Shown here: piece by piece, positions 35,200-44,251 of the stretch
How the letters are laid out: each line of letters begins with the position of its first letter
Numbering within the stretch: the stretch's first letter is position 1
Source of the DNA: Cryomorphaceae bacterium
Lineage (GTDB): Bacteria; Bacteroidota; Bacteroidia; Flavobacteriales; Schleiferiaceae
Assembly (NCBI GenBank): GCA_020832345.1
Contig: JAFIEY010000064.1
Coordinates: forward strand, 1 to 64,000
Direction: 5' to 3'
Length of the DNA stretch: 64,000 nucleotides
Translations under genes and position numbers: made by a program
The notes under the pieces: model-generated
Seen by the model: only the letters and a program-made list of their open reading frames with translations
Told to the model about the DNA's origin: nothing
The model's database searches: none

Positions 35200-36783
35200 T
35201 TAAAGGGGTTGTACCGAATACCCGACACTACCAACACCTCCACTAATATTGCCTTGGAAAATAGCATACGTGGATTTATGGGTATCATCTATGGGTTTGA
35301 TCCAAACCATTTTTAAATCGGCATTGGCTTTCGGCTGCTGATTCGGTTGGAGAACCACGTACCGATTGGGCACATACTTTCTGAGATATACCTCCAGACT
35401 GGGGTGTTTTTCGAGTTCCTCATGTGCAATAAAAACCCGATCATATTTTTTGACACTTTTCACCATGTATTTTACCGCACCCCAGTGATGACGAAATGCG
35501 TGGGGCACACTAAGCCAAAAGGCAAAAGAAGAAATCAAACCATACACCAACCACCGACGGAACTTTTCCCGGGGATTGCAAGTGTGGATTTTCCATATCA
35601 TCAGCAGTGCTCCTAGTGAAAGCAAAATACCGGGAATCAACACCCAAAGCCAACTTCCGGGCTTCATAATAAAAATCATGGTTGATGAGGTTACGATCAG
35701 AGCAACGGCCAAAACGGCCGATTGAACGATGGGGGCAAATAGCAGAGGAAACTTCTTTACCTGTCGCGACCAGTCGAGCATAATGGATGCAATAATCACC
35801 GAAAATGCTGGAAACGACAACATGGAAAGCCAGGCTACCTTACCGCCAAGAACAATATAAGGAATCCATGCTGCCCCGGCCCAAAGTGCAAAAAACTGTT
35901 TTGGTGCACCACGGCGAATAAACACCTTTACCGTGCGCAGAATCGCTCTGGGAATAAACACCACAAAGGGCAAAAAGGCAAAAACAAAAACCAACATTTC
36001 CCAATGCGAGAAAAAGGGAATGGAAAGGGTATTGGTAAACGTCCAGATGTAGCCATTTTGCTCAATGAACTCCAGCACAAAACCCGGCTCTTGTTTTTCG
36101 GCTAAAAACACCCAAAAACCCAGTGGCAACAATGCCAATCCCAAACTTAAAACCATCGAAGGTTTTATGAGTATTTTTCCCCTTGGGTGAAATATCGCCA
36201 GCAATATAATCAGCAAAAAAACAAATATTAATACAGATGGGCCTTCCGTAATCAGGGCAAGTGAAAGCATAAATGAAATCAGCACCAACCAGCCCGAACT
36301 TTCATAAACGAGATATCGGTGCAGTCCGATCACCATTGTCGTGACAAAAAACAGCAAAGGACTATAATGAAAACCTACATTCCCGATTAGGCCTACGGCA
36401 ATATTTCCCGCAAAAACCACCAGCGAAGCCATCCCCAAAAGTCGATCGAAGCGATTAACGTGGAAAAATAACGTTAAAAAAGTGAGCAACATAAACAGCA
36501 TTGCGGGAAACCGGGCGCCAAATTCATTGATTCCAAAAATCTTTTGACTAATGGCCATAAGCCAAAAATTAAAGGGTGGAAAAGTAATATTTGGGGTAAG
36601 CCAATTTCCGGTTTCCAGGATATTCGCAGCGGCCAGTACATTGATAGCTTCCTGATTATCAAAAAGAGGAAACACCGTAATGCCCAAAATTAGAATTAGG
36701 ATAACGCTAAATACCGCCCACTTGGCCAAGGCGTTATTGGTAGATTCAGAAATAGAAAATCTATTCATTGACGAAGTATTCAA
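35200..36783 (-). CDS. GT39/ArnT-like membrane glycosyltransferase
   Basis: The 527-residue polytopic protein has about 11-12 hydrophobic segments and a soluble C-terminal tail (about 430-527). The N-terminal FDNQEAINVLAAANILETGN, then WLTPNITFPPFNFWL, is the conserved first periplasmic loop of GT-C enzymes that use polyprenyl-phosphate sugars (PMT/ArnT group). The acceptor is unknown and may be a lipid or protein in the envelope. MNRFSISES at 36768 is an alternative start. It diverges from rplS. Confidence 0.82.
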   Translation of the reverse strand: MNTSSMNRFSISESTNNALAKWAVFSVILILILGITVFPLFDNQEAINVLAAANILETGNWLTPNITFPPFNFWLMAISQKIFGINEFGARFPAMLFMLLTFLTLFFHVNRFDRLLGMASLVVFAGNIAVGLIGNVGFHYSPLLFFVTTMVIGLHRYLVYESSGWLVLISFMLSLALITEGPSVLIFVFLLIILLAIFHPRGKILIKPSMVLSLGLALLPLGFWVFLAEKQEPGFVLEFIEQNGYIWTFTNTLSIPFFSHWEMLVFVFAFLPFVVFIPRAILRTVKVFIRRGAPKQFFALWAGAAWIPYIVLGGKVAWLSMLSFPAFSVIIASIMLDWSRQVKKFPLLFAPIVQSAVLAVALIVTSSTMIFIMKPGSWLWVLIPGILLSLGALLMIWKIHTCNPREKFRRWLVYGLISSFAFWLSVPHAFRHHWGAVKYMVKSVKKYDRVFIAHEELEKHPSLEVYLRKYVPNRYVVLQPNQQPKANADLKMVWIKPIDDTHKSTYAIFQGNISGGVGSVGYSVQPL

Positions 36784-36867
36784 TACGGTTGCGAAAGTAG
36801 CGTATTTTTGGGAATTATACCGCGCTTACTTTTTAAAAAACACCTTTACCAATACAAATATTTATTG

Positions 36868-36875
36868 TAGATTTG
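36868..36875 (+). promoter_or_regulatory. Promoter of rplS
   Basis: TAGATTTG is a full TAnnTTTG match, with TTTA at 36845-36848 a further 19 bases upstream as a weak -33 box. The leader to the rplS ATG is about 75 bases. Confidence 0.55.
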
Positions 36876-36955
36876 CGCCCTGTTTTACAGCGGGATGATT
36901 AACCACTGGCAATCGTTGTGCATGTTGACATCCGATTAATTAAATTTTACTTGTC

Positions 36956-37303
36956 ATGGACATTGTATCTTACGTTCAGGATCAGTACATCACCAAAAAA
37001 GATGTGCCCGAGTTTTCTTCCGGTGATACCATCACCGTGTATTACCAAATTCGCGAAGGCGAAAAAGTACGTACCCAGTTTTTCCGCGGTATTGTTTTGC
37101 AACGTCGCGGTGCAGGAGCTACCGAAACTTTTACCATTCGCAAAATGAGTGGCAACGTCGGTGTTGAGCGTATTTTTCCCATCAATTCTCCCTCTATTGA
37201 AAGAATTGAAGTCAACAAAAAAGGTAGTGTACGTCGTGCACGTATCTTTTACCAAAGAGAGCGTACCGGTAAATCGGCACGTATCCGTGAGCGTCGCGGT
37301 TAA
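36956..37303 (+). CDS. rplS: 50S ribosomal protein L19
   Basis: The 115-residue protein is full length for L19. Family blocks are FSSGDTITVYYQIREGEK, FRGIVLQRRGAGATETFTIR and ERIFPINSPSIERIEV. The Arg-rich C-terminus is KGSVRRARIFYQRERTGKSA. It lies at the 30S-50S interface. It stands alone with its own promoter-like element and a strong terminator, rather than in the rpsP-rimM-trmD-rplS operon known from many bacteria. Confidence 0.97.
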   Translation: MDIVSYVQDQYITKKDVPEFSSGDTITVYYQIREGEKVRTQFFRGIVLQRRGAGATETFTIRKMSGNVGVERIFPINSPSIERIEVNKKGSVRRARIFYQRERTGKSARIRERRG

Positions 37304-37324
37304 TATCTCCGGCGAAAAAATCAA

Positions 37325-37357
37325 AAGGCCCTTGCAATTGCGAGGGCTTTTTTTTTT
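37325..37357 (+). terminator. Intrinsic terminator of rplS
   Basis: GCCCTTGCAATTGCGAGGGC (37328-37347) is a self-complementary stem with one G-U pair, followed by ten T. It begins about 22 bases after the rplS stop codon. Confidence 0.93.
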
Positions 37358-37366
37358 AGCCTTTCA

Positions 37367-37374
37367 TACATTTG
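37367..37374 (+). promoter_or_regulatory. -7 element of the peptide-binding lipoprotein gene
   Basis: TACATTTG matches TAnnTTTG and ends only 5 bases before the ATG at 37380. If used, the mRNA would be leaderless or nearly so. The -33 region overlaps the rplS terminator. Confidence 0.4.
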
Positions 37375-37379
37375 CCAAT

Positions 37380-39005
37380 ATGTTTCGCAAAATCCTTCCT
37401 TTGATTTTGATTGTGGCCTATGCCTGCGGACGGGAAACCAGTCGCGGTGACCACAGAATTTTTCGCTACAATGAAGCCGCAGGAATTCCCGGTCTGGATC
37501 CGGCCTTTGCGCGAGCACAGTCCTCAATTTGGCCTGCTCACCAAATTTTTTCCACGCTGGTAGAACTGGATTCTGCATTGCATATCCAACCCGGATTGGC
37601 CCGCGATTGGAAAATTAGTACTGACGGTCTGACCTATACTTTTCTCTTGCGAAAAAATGTGTACTTCCACCCCCACCCCGCATTTGATGGCACCCGCGTA
37701 TTTCGCGCCAAAGATGTGGTGTACTCATTTAATCGCATCAAATCGCCGGCTACATCCTCACCCGGCGCATGGACCATGCAGTGGGTTGATTCGGTTTTTG
37801 CGGAAAACGACTCGGTAGTTTCCATCCGATTATCTGCACCATTCTCTCCCTTTTTGCGAGTGCTCTCCATGAAATACCTGTCGATTGTTCCCCGCGAAGC
37901 CGTGGAAAGCAAAGCCATATCTTTCGCTGAAAACCCCAGTGGTACCGGACCATTTTATCTCAAAAAATGGATTCCGGGAGAAAAATTGATCTTGCGAAGA
38001 TTCCACGAATATTATGATGGTGTGCCAAAAAAACACCTCGAAGCAATTGTGGTGCGATTTATCCCCGACAAACTATCGGCCTTTCTGGCCTTTATAAAAG
38101 GTGATCTCGATTTTATTTCCGGACTAGACGTCTCGTATCGCGATGAAATAATCGACATTAATGGAAACCTTCAGAACAAATATGTGGGTAAAATGCGACT
38201 GGAAACCACGCCTTACCTCAACACCGAATACCTCGCATTTGACACCCAACGTTTAAAGAAAAATCAATCACCCTACGGAAATCCCGATATCCGCAGGGCC
38301 ATTCACCTCGCCATCGACAAAGAGAAAATGGTGAAACATCTTTTGCGGGGCATGGCTACTCCGGCCACTAAGGGCATGACACCTCCGGCGCTGTGGCCAA
38401 CAAATCACAATGATATTTCGCATTTCAACTACCAACCCGATACAGCCCGAAAATTATTGGCCGCAGCAGGCTATCCCGGAGGAAAAGGATTACCCGAAAT
38501 CATATTACACACCAACCCCGGATATCAGGACATGGCAGAGTTCATCCAACGAGAGGTGCAGTCCATTGGGATTCCCATAAAAGTAGATGTGGGACCCCCA
38601 GCTACTTTACGCCAACAAATGGCTTCCGGTAAAATTGATTGGTTTCGCGCTTCCTGGATAGCCGATTATCCCGATTACGAAAATTTTATGCTGTTATTTT
38701 CCGGCGAAAATGCACCCCCCAATGGCCCAAATTACTCAAGACACCAACACGATAAAAGCGATGCGTATTACCAACGTATTTCCATATTGCAACCTGGAGA
38801 GGAAAGGGATAGCATTTGGACCATGATGGAATTACTTGTTCGCGATCATTCGCCCGTTATCCCCCTGTTTTACGACCGGGTTATTCGTTTGATCAACCCG
38901 GATGTGCAAAATTTTCCCATCAATGCGCTCAACTTATTGGAATTGAGAAACACCTATAAAATCAATTCAAGCGAAAAGTTACCAAAACCGGAAAGTGATC
39001 GCTAA
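37380..39005 (+). CDS. ABC-transporter substrate-binding lipoprotein, oligopeptide type (SBP_bac_5)
   Basis: The 541-residue protein starts at MFRKILPLILIVAYAC, a lipoprotein signal with lipobox Cys16. The open frame extends upstream through rplS, but that part is a shadow. Family motifs include AAGIPGLDPAFARAQSSIWP, LARDWKISTDGLTYTFLLRK, RAKDVVYSFNRI and NPSGTGPFYLKKW. The fold binds peptides or similar solutes outside the inner membrane. No permease or ATPase genes are adjacent, so partners lie elsewhere. The last 44 bases overlap the convergent EEP gene. Confidence 0.9.
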   Translation: MFRKILPLILIVAYACGRETSRGDHRIFRYNEAAGIPGLDPAFARAQSSIWPAHQIFSTLVELDSALHIQPGLARDWKISTDGLTYTFLLRKNVYFHPHPAFDGTRVFRAKDVVYSFNRIKSPATSSPGAWTMQWVDSVFAENDSVVSIRLSAPFSPFLRVLSMKYLSIVPREAVESKAISFAENPSGTGPFYLKKWIPGEKLILRRFHEYYDGVPKKHLEAIVVRFIPDKLSAFLAFIKGDLDFISGLDVSYRDEIIDINGNLQNKYVGKMRLETTPYLNTEYLAFDTQRLKKNQSPYGNPDIRRAIHLAIDKEKMVKHLLRGMATPATKGMTPPALWPTNHNDISHFNYQPDTARKLLAAAGYPGGKGLPEIILHTNPGYQDMAEFIQREVQSIGIPIKVDVGPPATLRQQMASGKIDWFRASWIADYPDYENFMLLFSGENAPPNGPNYSRHQHDKSDAYYQRISILQPGEERDSIWTMMELLVRDHSPVIPLFYDRVIRLINPDVQNFPINALNLLELRNTYKINSSEKLPKPESDR

Positions 39006-40035
39006 GGGGTTTATCCTTGCCCACCACGATAAAATTCGTTGGCTTTAAAAATTTAGCATCATAAAGAACCCAATCAATTCGCAACGGCATCAGTTGTTCC
39101 ACATAGGTTCTACCCGTTCCCGATCCAATCTCTACAAATGAATCTTCAAGGGTTTTTCGCAATTTCTTATGGGTATAGGAAGCAGGCGCATCATTCATGT
39201 CCCCCATTAAAATAACTGAGTGGGGGCTTACCTCGATAAATTCAGCCAAGGTTTCAAGTTGCTTGCTCCTTCGACGAAAACCTTTAAACAATTGGTTGGA
39301 TAGGTTTTTTACTTTCAATTGGAAATCGTCGGAATTATCAGCCTCGCGCAATCGGTAAAAATCTTTCACATCAAAATAAAAAGATGCCAAATGGACATTG
39401 ATCACCCGGATGATGTTTCCGCGCACCTTGATATCCGCATAAATAAATGAATTGTTGAATCCCTCAGTTTGGTCGAAATTTACAACACCTTTATCTACGA
39501 TGGGGAAACGACTATATATGGCCTGCCCAAAAGTTTGTTTTTGATTATTTAGGTGAACAAAAGAATAGGGATAAGAAATATTGGGGGTTTGGCTGTATTT
39601 ATAATATTCCTGAATACCGAGGATATCGGGGTTGTGCTGCAAAATAAGATTTAATTGACTTTGCGGGACATCCGGTGCATCAATCCATTCATATACATTA
39701 AACATCCTCACGTTATACGTCATCACCGTAAAGTGATCTTCTCCAGATATTGTGACGCCCTTATTGCCAAACGAAACCCAGTTGTGAAAAGACGGCATCG
39801 CCAAAAGTGTAACGGCCAATAACCACCATGCATAGGTTTTTTTTCTAAAGGCAAAGTATATTAAAAACAAAAGGTTTAACAACAGGAAAATAGGAAGCGC
39901 CAAAGAAAACACCCCCAAAAATGGCACTACATGAGGAGGTATCCACATGGCCAAAAGGGAAATTAACAAAGCAACCATCACCAATAATGAAAGTAACTTT
40001 ATGGTACTTCTAAACAAAATTTTGGGCAAGCGCAT
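38962..40035 (-). CDS. Membrane-anchored endonuclease/exonuclease/phosphatase-family protein
   Basis: The 357-residue protein has three hydrophobic helices in the first 90 residues, then an EEP catalytic domain. Motifs are MTYNVRMF, ILGIQEYY (metal Glu), VINVHLASFY, LMGDMNDAPA (Asp-x-Asn) and LSDHFPVLV (catalytic Asp-His). Members cleave phosphodiesters of nucleic acids or lipids; the target here is unknown. It is the last gene of the glmM-led operon, 30 bases after the cysteine desulfurase. Its 3' end overlaps the convergent lipoprotein gene by 44 bases. Confidence 0.86.
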   Translation of the reverse strand: MRLPKILFRSTIKLLSLLVMVALLISLLAMWIPPHVVPFLGVFSLALPIFLLLNLLFLIYFAFRKKTYAWWLLAVTLLAMPSFHNWVSFGNKGVTISGEDHFTVMTYNVRMFNVYEWIDAPDVPQSQLNLILQHNPDILGIQEYYKYSQTPNISYPYSFVHLNNQKQTFGQAIYSRFPIVDKGVVNFDQTEGFNNSFIYADIKVRGNIIRVINVHLASFYFDVKDFYRLREADNSDDFQLKVKNLSNQLFKGFRRRSKQLETLAEFIEVSPHSVILMGDMNDAPASYTHKKLRKTLEDSFVEIGSGTGRTYVEQLMPLRIDWVLYDAKFLKPTNFIVVGKDKPLSDHFPVLVTFRLN

Positions 40036-40065
40036 AAAATTTTTGCTTTGATGGAAATTATGAAA

Positions 40066-41175
40066 TCAAGATACCAGACGAACCAAAGTTTGGCAAGCAC
40101 TTAAAACCTGATCCTTGGTATTGCCAAATCCGAAAGACATTCTCAAATGAATTTGATTTCCGGGCTTATTCATGGCTTCAATCACATGAGAAACCTGATG
40201 ACTTCCGGATTGACAGGCACTTCCGGCACTGAGCATCACACCTTCGATGTCCAAAGCCATAAGGAGTTGTTCCGCTTTTTTTGCGGAGGGAAAAGAAAAA
40301 TGGAGAATATGCGGTGCGCCGTCCTCGGCATTAATCTCCAGTCCCGGGATGGAATTTAGCGCCTTTATCGCAATAGACTTTAAGTCGGCCATTAGGTTTC
40401 GTTTTTCCATCCGCGAATCAAAGTTTGATCGCCAGGCCTTTGCCATACCGGCAATCCCATAAACATTTTCGGTTCCGGGTCGCATTTTCCTTTCCTGACT
40501 TCCGCCTTTCCATAGCGAATGCTTACCCGTTTCGCGAGCTACAAACAGCAACCCCACACCTTTAGGGCCATTGAATTTGTGGGCGGAAAGACTGAGATAA
40601 TGTATTCCCAAATCTCGTGGGGTAATATCCTGAAATAGCGCAGCCTGCACCGCATCACAGAAAAATAGACCATCGTATTTTCCCACAATTTGTCCGATGC
40701 TTTTAACCGGATGAATCAATCCTGTTTCATTGTTGACATACATCAATGCCACCAGCGTCTTTCCGGGATGCGCTTTTATGGCATTTTCCAGTTCCGTCAT
40801 GGAAATTTGGCCCTTGTTATTCACCGCGAGAACCAGCTTTTTGATCTGATGTTTTTGGGCCAGAAAATCAACAGAATCCAATACAGCTTTGTGTTCTGTT
40901 GCAGCGGTAATTATAAAATCACATCCGTCGAGAATAGCGGATTGCAAACCCAAAAAGATAGATTCAGTGGCGCCACTGGTGAAAAAAATTTCACCCGGTG
41001 TAACGCCAAAATCTGTAGCAAACGTCTTTCTCGCTGTTTCTACCACCGCTTTAGCTTTGCGGCCATTGGCATGAGATGAGGAGGGATTCCCCCAAGATTC
41101 AGTCAAAACATCATTTACAACCGATATAACCTCCGGAAGCAAAGGTGTGGTAGAAGCGTGATCGAGGTATATCAT
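40066..41175 (-). CDS. Cysteine desulfurase, IscS/NifS type
   Basis: The 369-residue PLP enzyme takes sulfur from cysteine for Fe-S clusters or thiolation. Motifs are MIYLDHASTTPLLPEV, TSGATESIFLGLQ and the PLP Lys in LSAHKFNGPKG. The persulfide-forming Cys lies in SAGSACQSGSHQVSHV. It is shorter in the active loop than E. coli IscS and resembles group I NifS-like forms. No iscU or other Fe-S genes lie nearby. It follows a second class V aminotransferase gene by 19 bases. Confidence 0.9.
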   Translation of the reverse strand: MIYLDHASTTPLLPEVISVVNDVLTESWGNPSSSHANGRKAKAVVETARKTFATDFGVTPGEIFFTSGATESIFLGLQSAILDGCDFIITAATEHKAVLDSVDFLAQKHQIKKLVLAVNNKGQISMTELENAIKAHPGKTLVALMYVNNETGLIHPVKSIGQIVGKYDGLFFCDAVQAALFQDITPRDLGIHYLSLSAHKFNGPKGVGLLFVARETGKHSLWKGGSQERKMRPGTENVYGIAGMAKAWRSNFDSRMEKRNLMADLKSIAIKALNSIPGLEINAEDGAPHILHFSFPSAKKAEQLLMALDIEGVMLSAGSACQSGSHQVSHVIEAMNKPGNQIHLRMSFGFGNTKDQVLSACQTLVRLVS

Positions 41176-41194
41176 AAAAAATTAATCAGAACAT

Positions 41195-42694
41195 TTATAA
41201 CCCTGACAGCCAATGAACTGCCATTTCCCTTTCTTCCTTTCGACCATTAGCGTGTACAAAGGCATTTGATCGGTGAATTTGATGGTAATCACGACTTAGT
41301 TTGGGGTAATTATATGCGATTTCCTCAAGGGCATCGGCAATAAATTTCACATCATCATAAGTCATGGTGGGATGAAGCGAAAGCCTGACCCATCCCGGTT
41401 TGTCCGAGGCATCACCTTCGTCAATTTTTCTGGTGATGTCGCTGCTCAGTTCCGGAGATACATTGAGTAAAAAATGCCCGTAGGTACCCGCACAGGCACA
41501 ACCTCCACGCACCTGAATTCCGTAATGGTCACTCAACAGACTTACGGCCAAATTATAATGAACCTTTTCGTAATAGAATGAAATGGCCCCAAGTCGTTCC
41601 ATGTTTTGTTGGGCGAGAATTTGCATACCGGGAATTTTCCGCATGCGACCCAACATATATTCGATTAAAATCTTTTCACGGACATGGATGTTTTGTGTGC
41701 CCATTTCTTCTTTTAAACGAATGGCCAGTGCTGCTTTAATCGCTTGAAGAAAACCCGGCGTACCGCCATCTTCACGGGTTTCAATATCGTCAAAATAACG
41801 GTGTTCCCCCCACGGATTTGTCCAAGTTACAGTTCCGCCACCCGGGCCGTCCGGCACTTTCAAATTATATAAATCCCGATTAAACACAACCACACCCGGA
41901 CTTCCGGGGCCGCCCAAAAACTTATGTGGCGAGAGAAAAACGGCATCCAATCTACACGCCTCTTTTTCCGGGTGCATATCGATATCTACATAAGGCCCTG
42001 AACAGGCAAAATCCACAAAACAATAACCACCGGCGCTATGAATTCGTCGGGCGATTTCCCCATAATTTGTCAAAATTCCGGTAACATTGCTACAGCCGGT
42101 AACACTGGCAATTTTTACAGCGCGGTCTTTGTGTTTCTCCAATAAATGGTCGAAGTGTTGCAAATTGACGCAACCACTTTCATCTGCTTCAATTAACTCC
42201 ACTCTGGCAATGGTTTCCAACCACGAAGTTTGATTGGAGTGATGTTCCATGTGGGTAATAAAAACAACCGGACGCTCCTCCTCTTTAATGGTGATTTTAT
42301 CCGCGAATTGTTCGGGTAATTTTAATCCTAAAATTCGTTGAAGCTTTAAAACAGCTCCGGTCATACCCGTTCCTGCAAAAAGCAAGACATCGCGATCATT
42401 CGCATGTACATGTTCTTTTATGACCTTTTTTGCCTGATCATAAGCATTGGTCAGCAGCGCACCGGTAAAAGAAGTTTCGGTATGTGTATTGGCAACAAAA
42501 GGTCCTATTTCTTCAGAAATTCGTTTTTCAATGGGCGCATATAGTCGTCCGCTCGCAATCCAATCGGCATAAATCAAACGCTTTTTACCAAAAGGGGTTT
42601 CGTATTCCGCATCAATACCCACAATATTATTGCGGTAAGGGGCGAAATATGCCTCCAGGTGATCCAGTTGAACTTCTGTTTGTTGCATAACCAT
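41195..42694 (-). CDS. Class V aminotransferase (cysteine desulfurase-like)
   Basis: The 499-residue PLP protein of aminotransferase class V is larger than SufS/IscS. The N-terminal IYADWIASGRLYAPIEKRIS and NTHTETSFTG are followed by THMEHHSNQTSW and VDFACSGPYVDID. The PLP Lys lies in LSPHKFLGGPGSPG, and RGGCACAGTYGH is a Cys-rich loop in the position of the desulfurase Cys. It probably acts in sulfur or selenium transfer, but the substrate is unproven. MQQTEV two codons downstream is an alternative start. It lies 4 bases downstream of glmM. Confidence 0.82.
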   Translation of the reverse strand: MVMQQTEVQLDHLEAYFAPYRNNIVGIDAEYETPFGKKRLIYADWIASGRLYAPIEKRISEEIGPFVANTHTETSFTGALLTNAYDQAKKVIKEHVHANDRDVLLFAGTGMTGAVLKLQRILGLKLPEQFADKITIKEEERPVVFITHMEHHSNQTSWLETIARVELIEADESGCVNLQHFDHLLEKHKDRAVKIASVTGCSNVTGILTNYGEIARRIHSAGGYCFVDFACSGPYVDIDMHPEKEACRLDAVFLSPHKFLGGPGSPGVVVFNRDLYNLKVPDGPGGGTVTWTNPWGEHRYFDDIETREDGGTPGFLQAIKAALAIRLKEEMGTQNIHVREKILIEYMLGRMRKIPGMQILAQQNMERLGAISFYYEKVHYNLAVSLLSDHYGIQVRGGCACAGTYGHFLLNVSPELSSDITRKIDEGDASDKPGWVRLSLHPTMTYDDVKFIADALEEIAYNYPKLSRDYHQIHRSNAFVHANGRKEEREMAVHWLSGL

Positions 42695-42698
42695 TGCT

Positions 42699-44081
42699 TT
42701 AAATCATTCCTTCAATCTCCGCCACAAAGGATTGCGCTACCTTATCCGCCTCCCCTTGTGTGCCCGCTTCCGAATAAATCCGTATAATGGGTTCCGTGTT
42801 TGATTTCCGCATGTGAACCCATGAATCTGAGAAGTTTATTTTTAAACCATCGATGGTTTCCGGATTTTTATCGGCGTACTTCTTTTGCAAAGATAGTAGA
42901 ATTTCATCAGGGTTTGTATGTTCTTTGAGTTGAACTTTATTTTTACTCATTAAATAGTTTGAGTACCCCGCCCTCAATTCCGAAAGCGATTTTCCGGTTT
43001 CTGCCAAATGAGAAAGGACTATGGCCACACCTACAAGTGCATCACGACCGTAGTGGAGTGCCGGAAGAATAACACCTCCATTACCTTCACCACCGATCAC
43101 AGCTCCAACGTCTTTCATTTTTCGCACAACGTGAACCTCACCAACAGCACTGGTATGGCGTATTTGATCATATTTCTTCGCCAAGTCATCTAAAGCCCTG
43201 GAAGAAGACATATTAGAGACCACCGGACCAACATTTTTTGACAACCAAAAATCCGCTGCGGCAACCAGGGTATATTCCTCGCCGAACATATTTCCATTTT
43301 CATCGATAAACGCCAGGCGATCTACATCCGGATCGACCACAATACCCATGACGGCCTTTTGCTTTTTCACCTCATTCATAATATCAGATAGGTTTTCGGC
43401 CAAGGGTTCCGGGTTATGGGCAAAATGACCGTGCATTTCACTGTTGATTACCGTATAGTTGGTTACCCCCAAAGCTTTTAAAATGGCGGGAATGGCTATT
43501 GCACCTACACTATTGATACCATCGATAACCACTGAAAAATTCTTTTTGGCAATGGCCGCAGCATTGATTTCCGGTAGTGCTAGAATGGCTTCAACATGTT
43601 TTTCGAGGGCGTCATTTGAGGTGGAAACACTACCCAAATCCTGAACTTCAGCATACGTAAAATCACCCTCCTTTGCGAATTTTAAAATTTTAGCACCCTC
43701 ATCGGCATCGAGAAACTCACCGTGATGGTTGAGTAATTTTAAAGCATTCCAATGTTCGGGATTATGAGATGCCGTGAGAATAATACCCCCATCCGCGGCT
43801 TGTCGAACCACTTCCATTTCCACGGTAGGTGTGGTGGCGAGGTCACAATCAATGACGTCAATACCGAAAGAAGTAAGCGTTTGAGAAACAATACTTTTAA
43901 CCATATTTCCCGAAGGACGGGCATCACGTCCAATAACAACCTTTAACGTACCTTTGCGGGCATTACGAAGCCAGGTAGCGTAGGCAGAAACAAAAGCGAC
44001 AATGTCAGGTGGTGTGAGGTTTTTACCGGGTACGCCACCAATGGTTCCGCGAATACCGGATACAGAAGCTATTAAAGCCAT
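42699..44081 (-). CDS. glmM: Phosphoglucosamine mutase
   Basis: The protein has 460 residues from MALIASVSGIRGTIGG. The frame extends to 44207, but the extra 42 residues match nothing in the family. The phosphoserine loop is TASHNPEHWNALK (S105). The metal site is GIVVDPDVDRLAF, sugar specificity is set by EGNGGVILP, and the phosphate site is MRKSNTEPIIRIY. It interconverts glucosamine-6-P and glucosamine-1-P for UDP-GlcNAc, peptidoglycan and LPS. It is the first gene of an operon with the class V aminotransferase, the cysteine desulfurase and the EEP protein. Confidence 0.93.
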   Translation of the reverse strand: MALIASVSGIRGTIGGVPGKNLTPPDIVAFVSAYATWLRNARKGTLKVVIGRDARPSGNMVKSIVSQTLTSFGIDVIDCDLATTPTVEMEVVRQAADGGIILTASHNPEHWNALKLLNHHGEFLDADEGAKILKFAKEGDFTYAEVQDLGSVSTSNDALEKHVEAILALPEINAAAIAKKNFSVVIDGINSVGAIAIPAILKALGVTNYTVINSEMHGHFAHNPEPLAENLSDIMNEVKKQKAVMGIVVDPDVDRLAFIDENGNMFGEEYTLVAAADFWLSKNVGPVVSNMSSSRALDDLAKKYDQIRHTSAVGEVHVVRKMKDVGAVIGGEGNGGVILPALHYGRDALVGVAIVLSHLAETGKSLSELRAGYSNYLMSKNKVQLKEHTNPDEILLSLQKKYADKNPETIDGLKINFSDSWVHMRKSNTEPIIRIYSEAGTQGEADKVAQSFVAEIEGMI

Positions 44082-44192
44082 AGGAATGAAGTTTAAATTT
44101 TTGCCAAAAATACACCAAAGCACAAGGTATTCAAATCCTTTTTTATTAATTGGCCATGTTGAAAACATCGTGAAAAAAGCCGAAAAAAAGAA

Positions 44193-44223
44193 TTTGCAAA
44201 AAGCCAAATGTTTTGTATTTTTA
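44193..44223 (+). promoter_or_regulatory. Promoter of the TPR-DUF368-aroE-DUF349 operon
   Basis: TTTG (44193-44196), 19 bases, then TATTTTTA (44216-44223): 7 of 8 to TAnnTTTG at the standard spacing. The ATG is at 44252. Confidence 0.5.
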
Positions 44224-44251
44224 TACGATATTAAATATTACCCCATCTTTT

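Noticed and set aside
37149-37379. N-terminal extension of the peptide-binding protein through rplS
   Set aside because: It is a shadow of rplS in another frame; the lipoprotein signal starts at 37380.
44082-44207. Longer N-terminus for GlmM
   Set aside because: The 42 extra residues are hydrophobic, unlike the family, and the internal MALIASVSGIRG start is the standard one.
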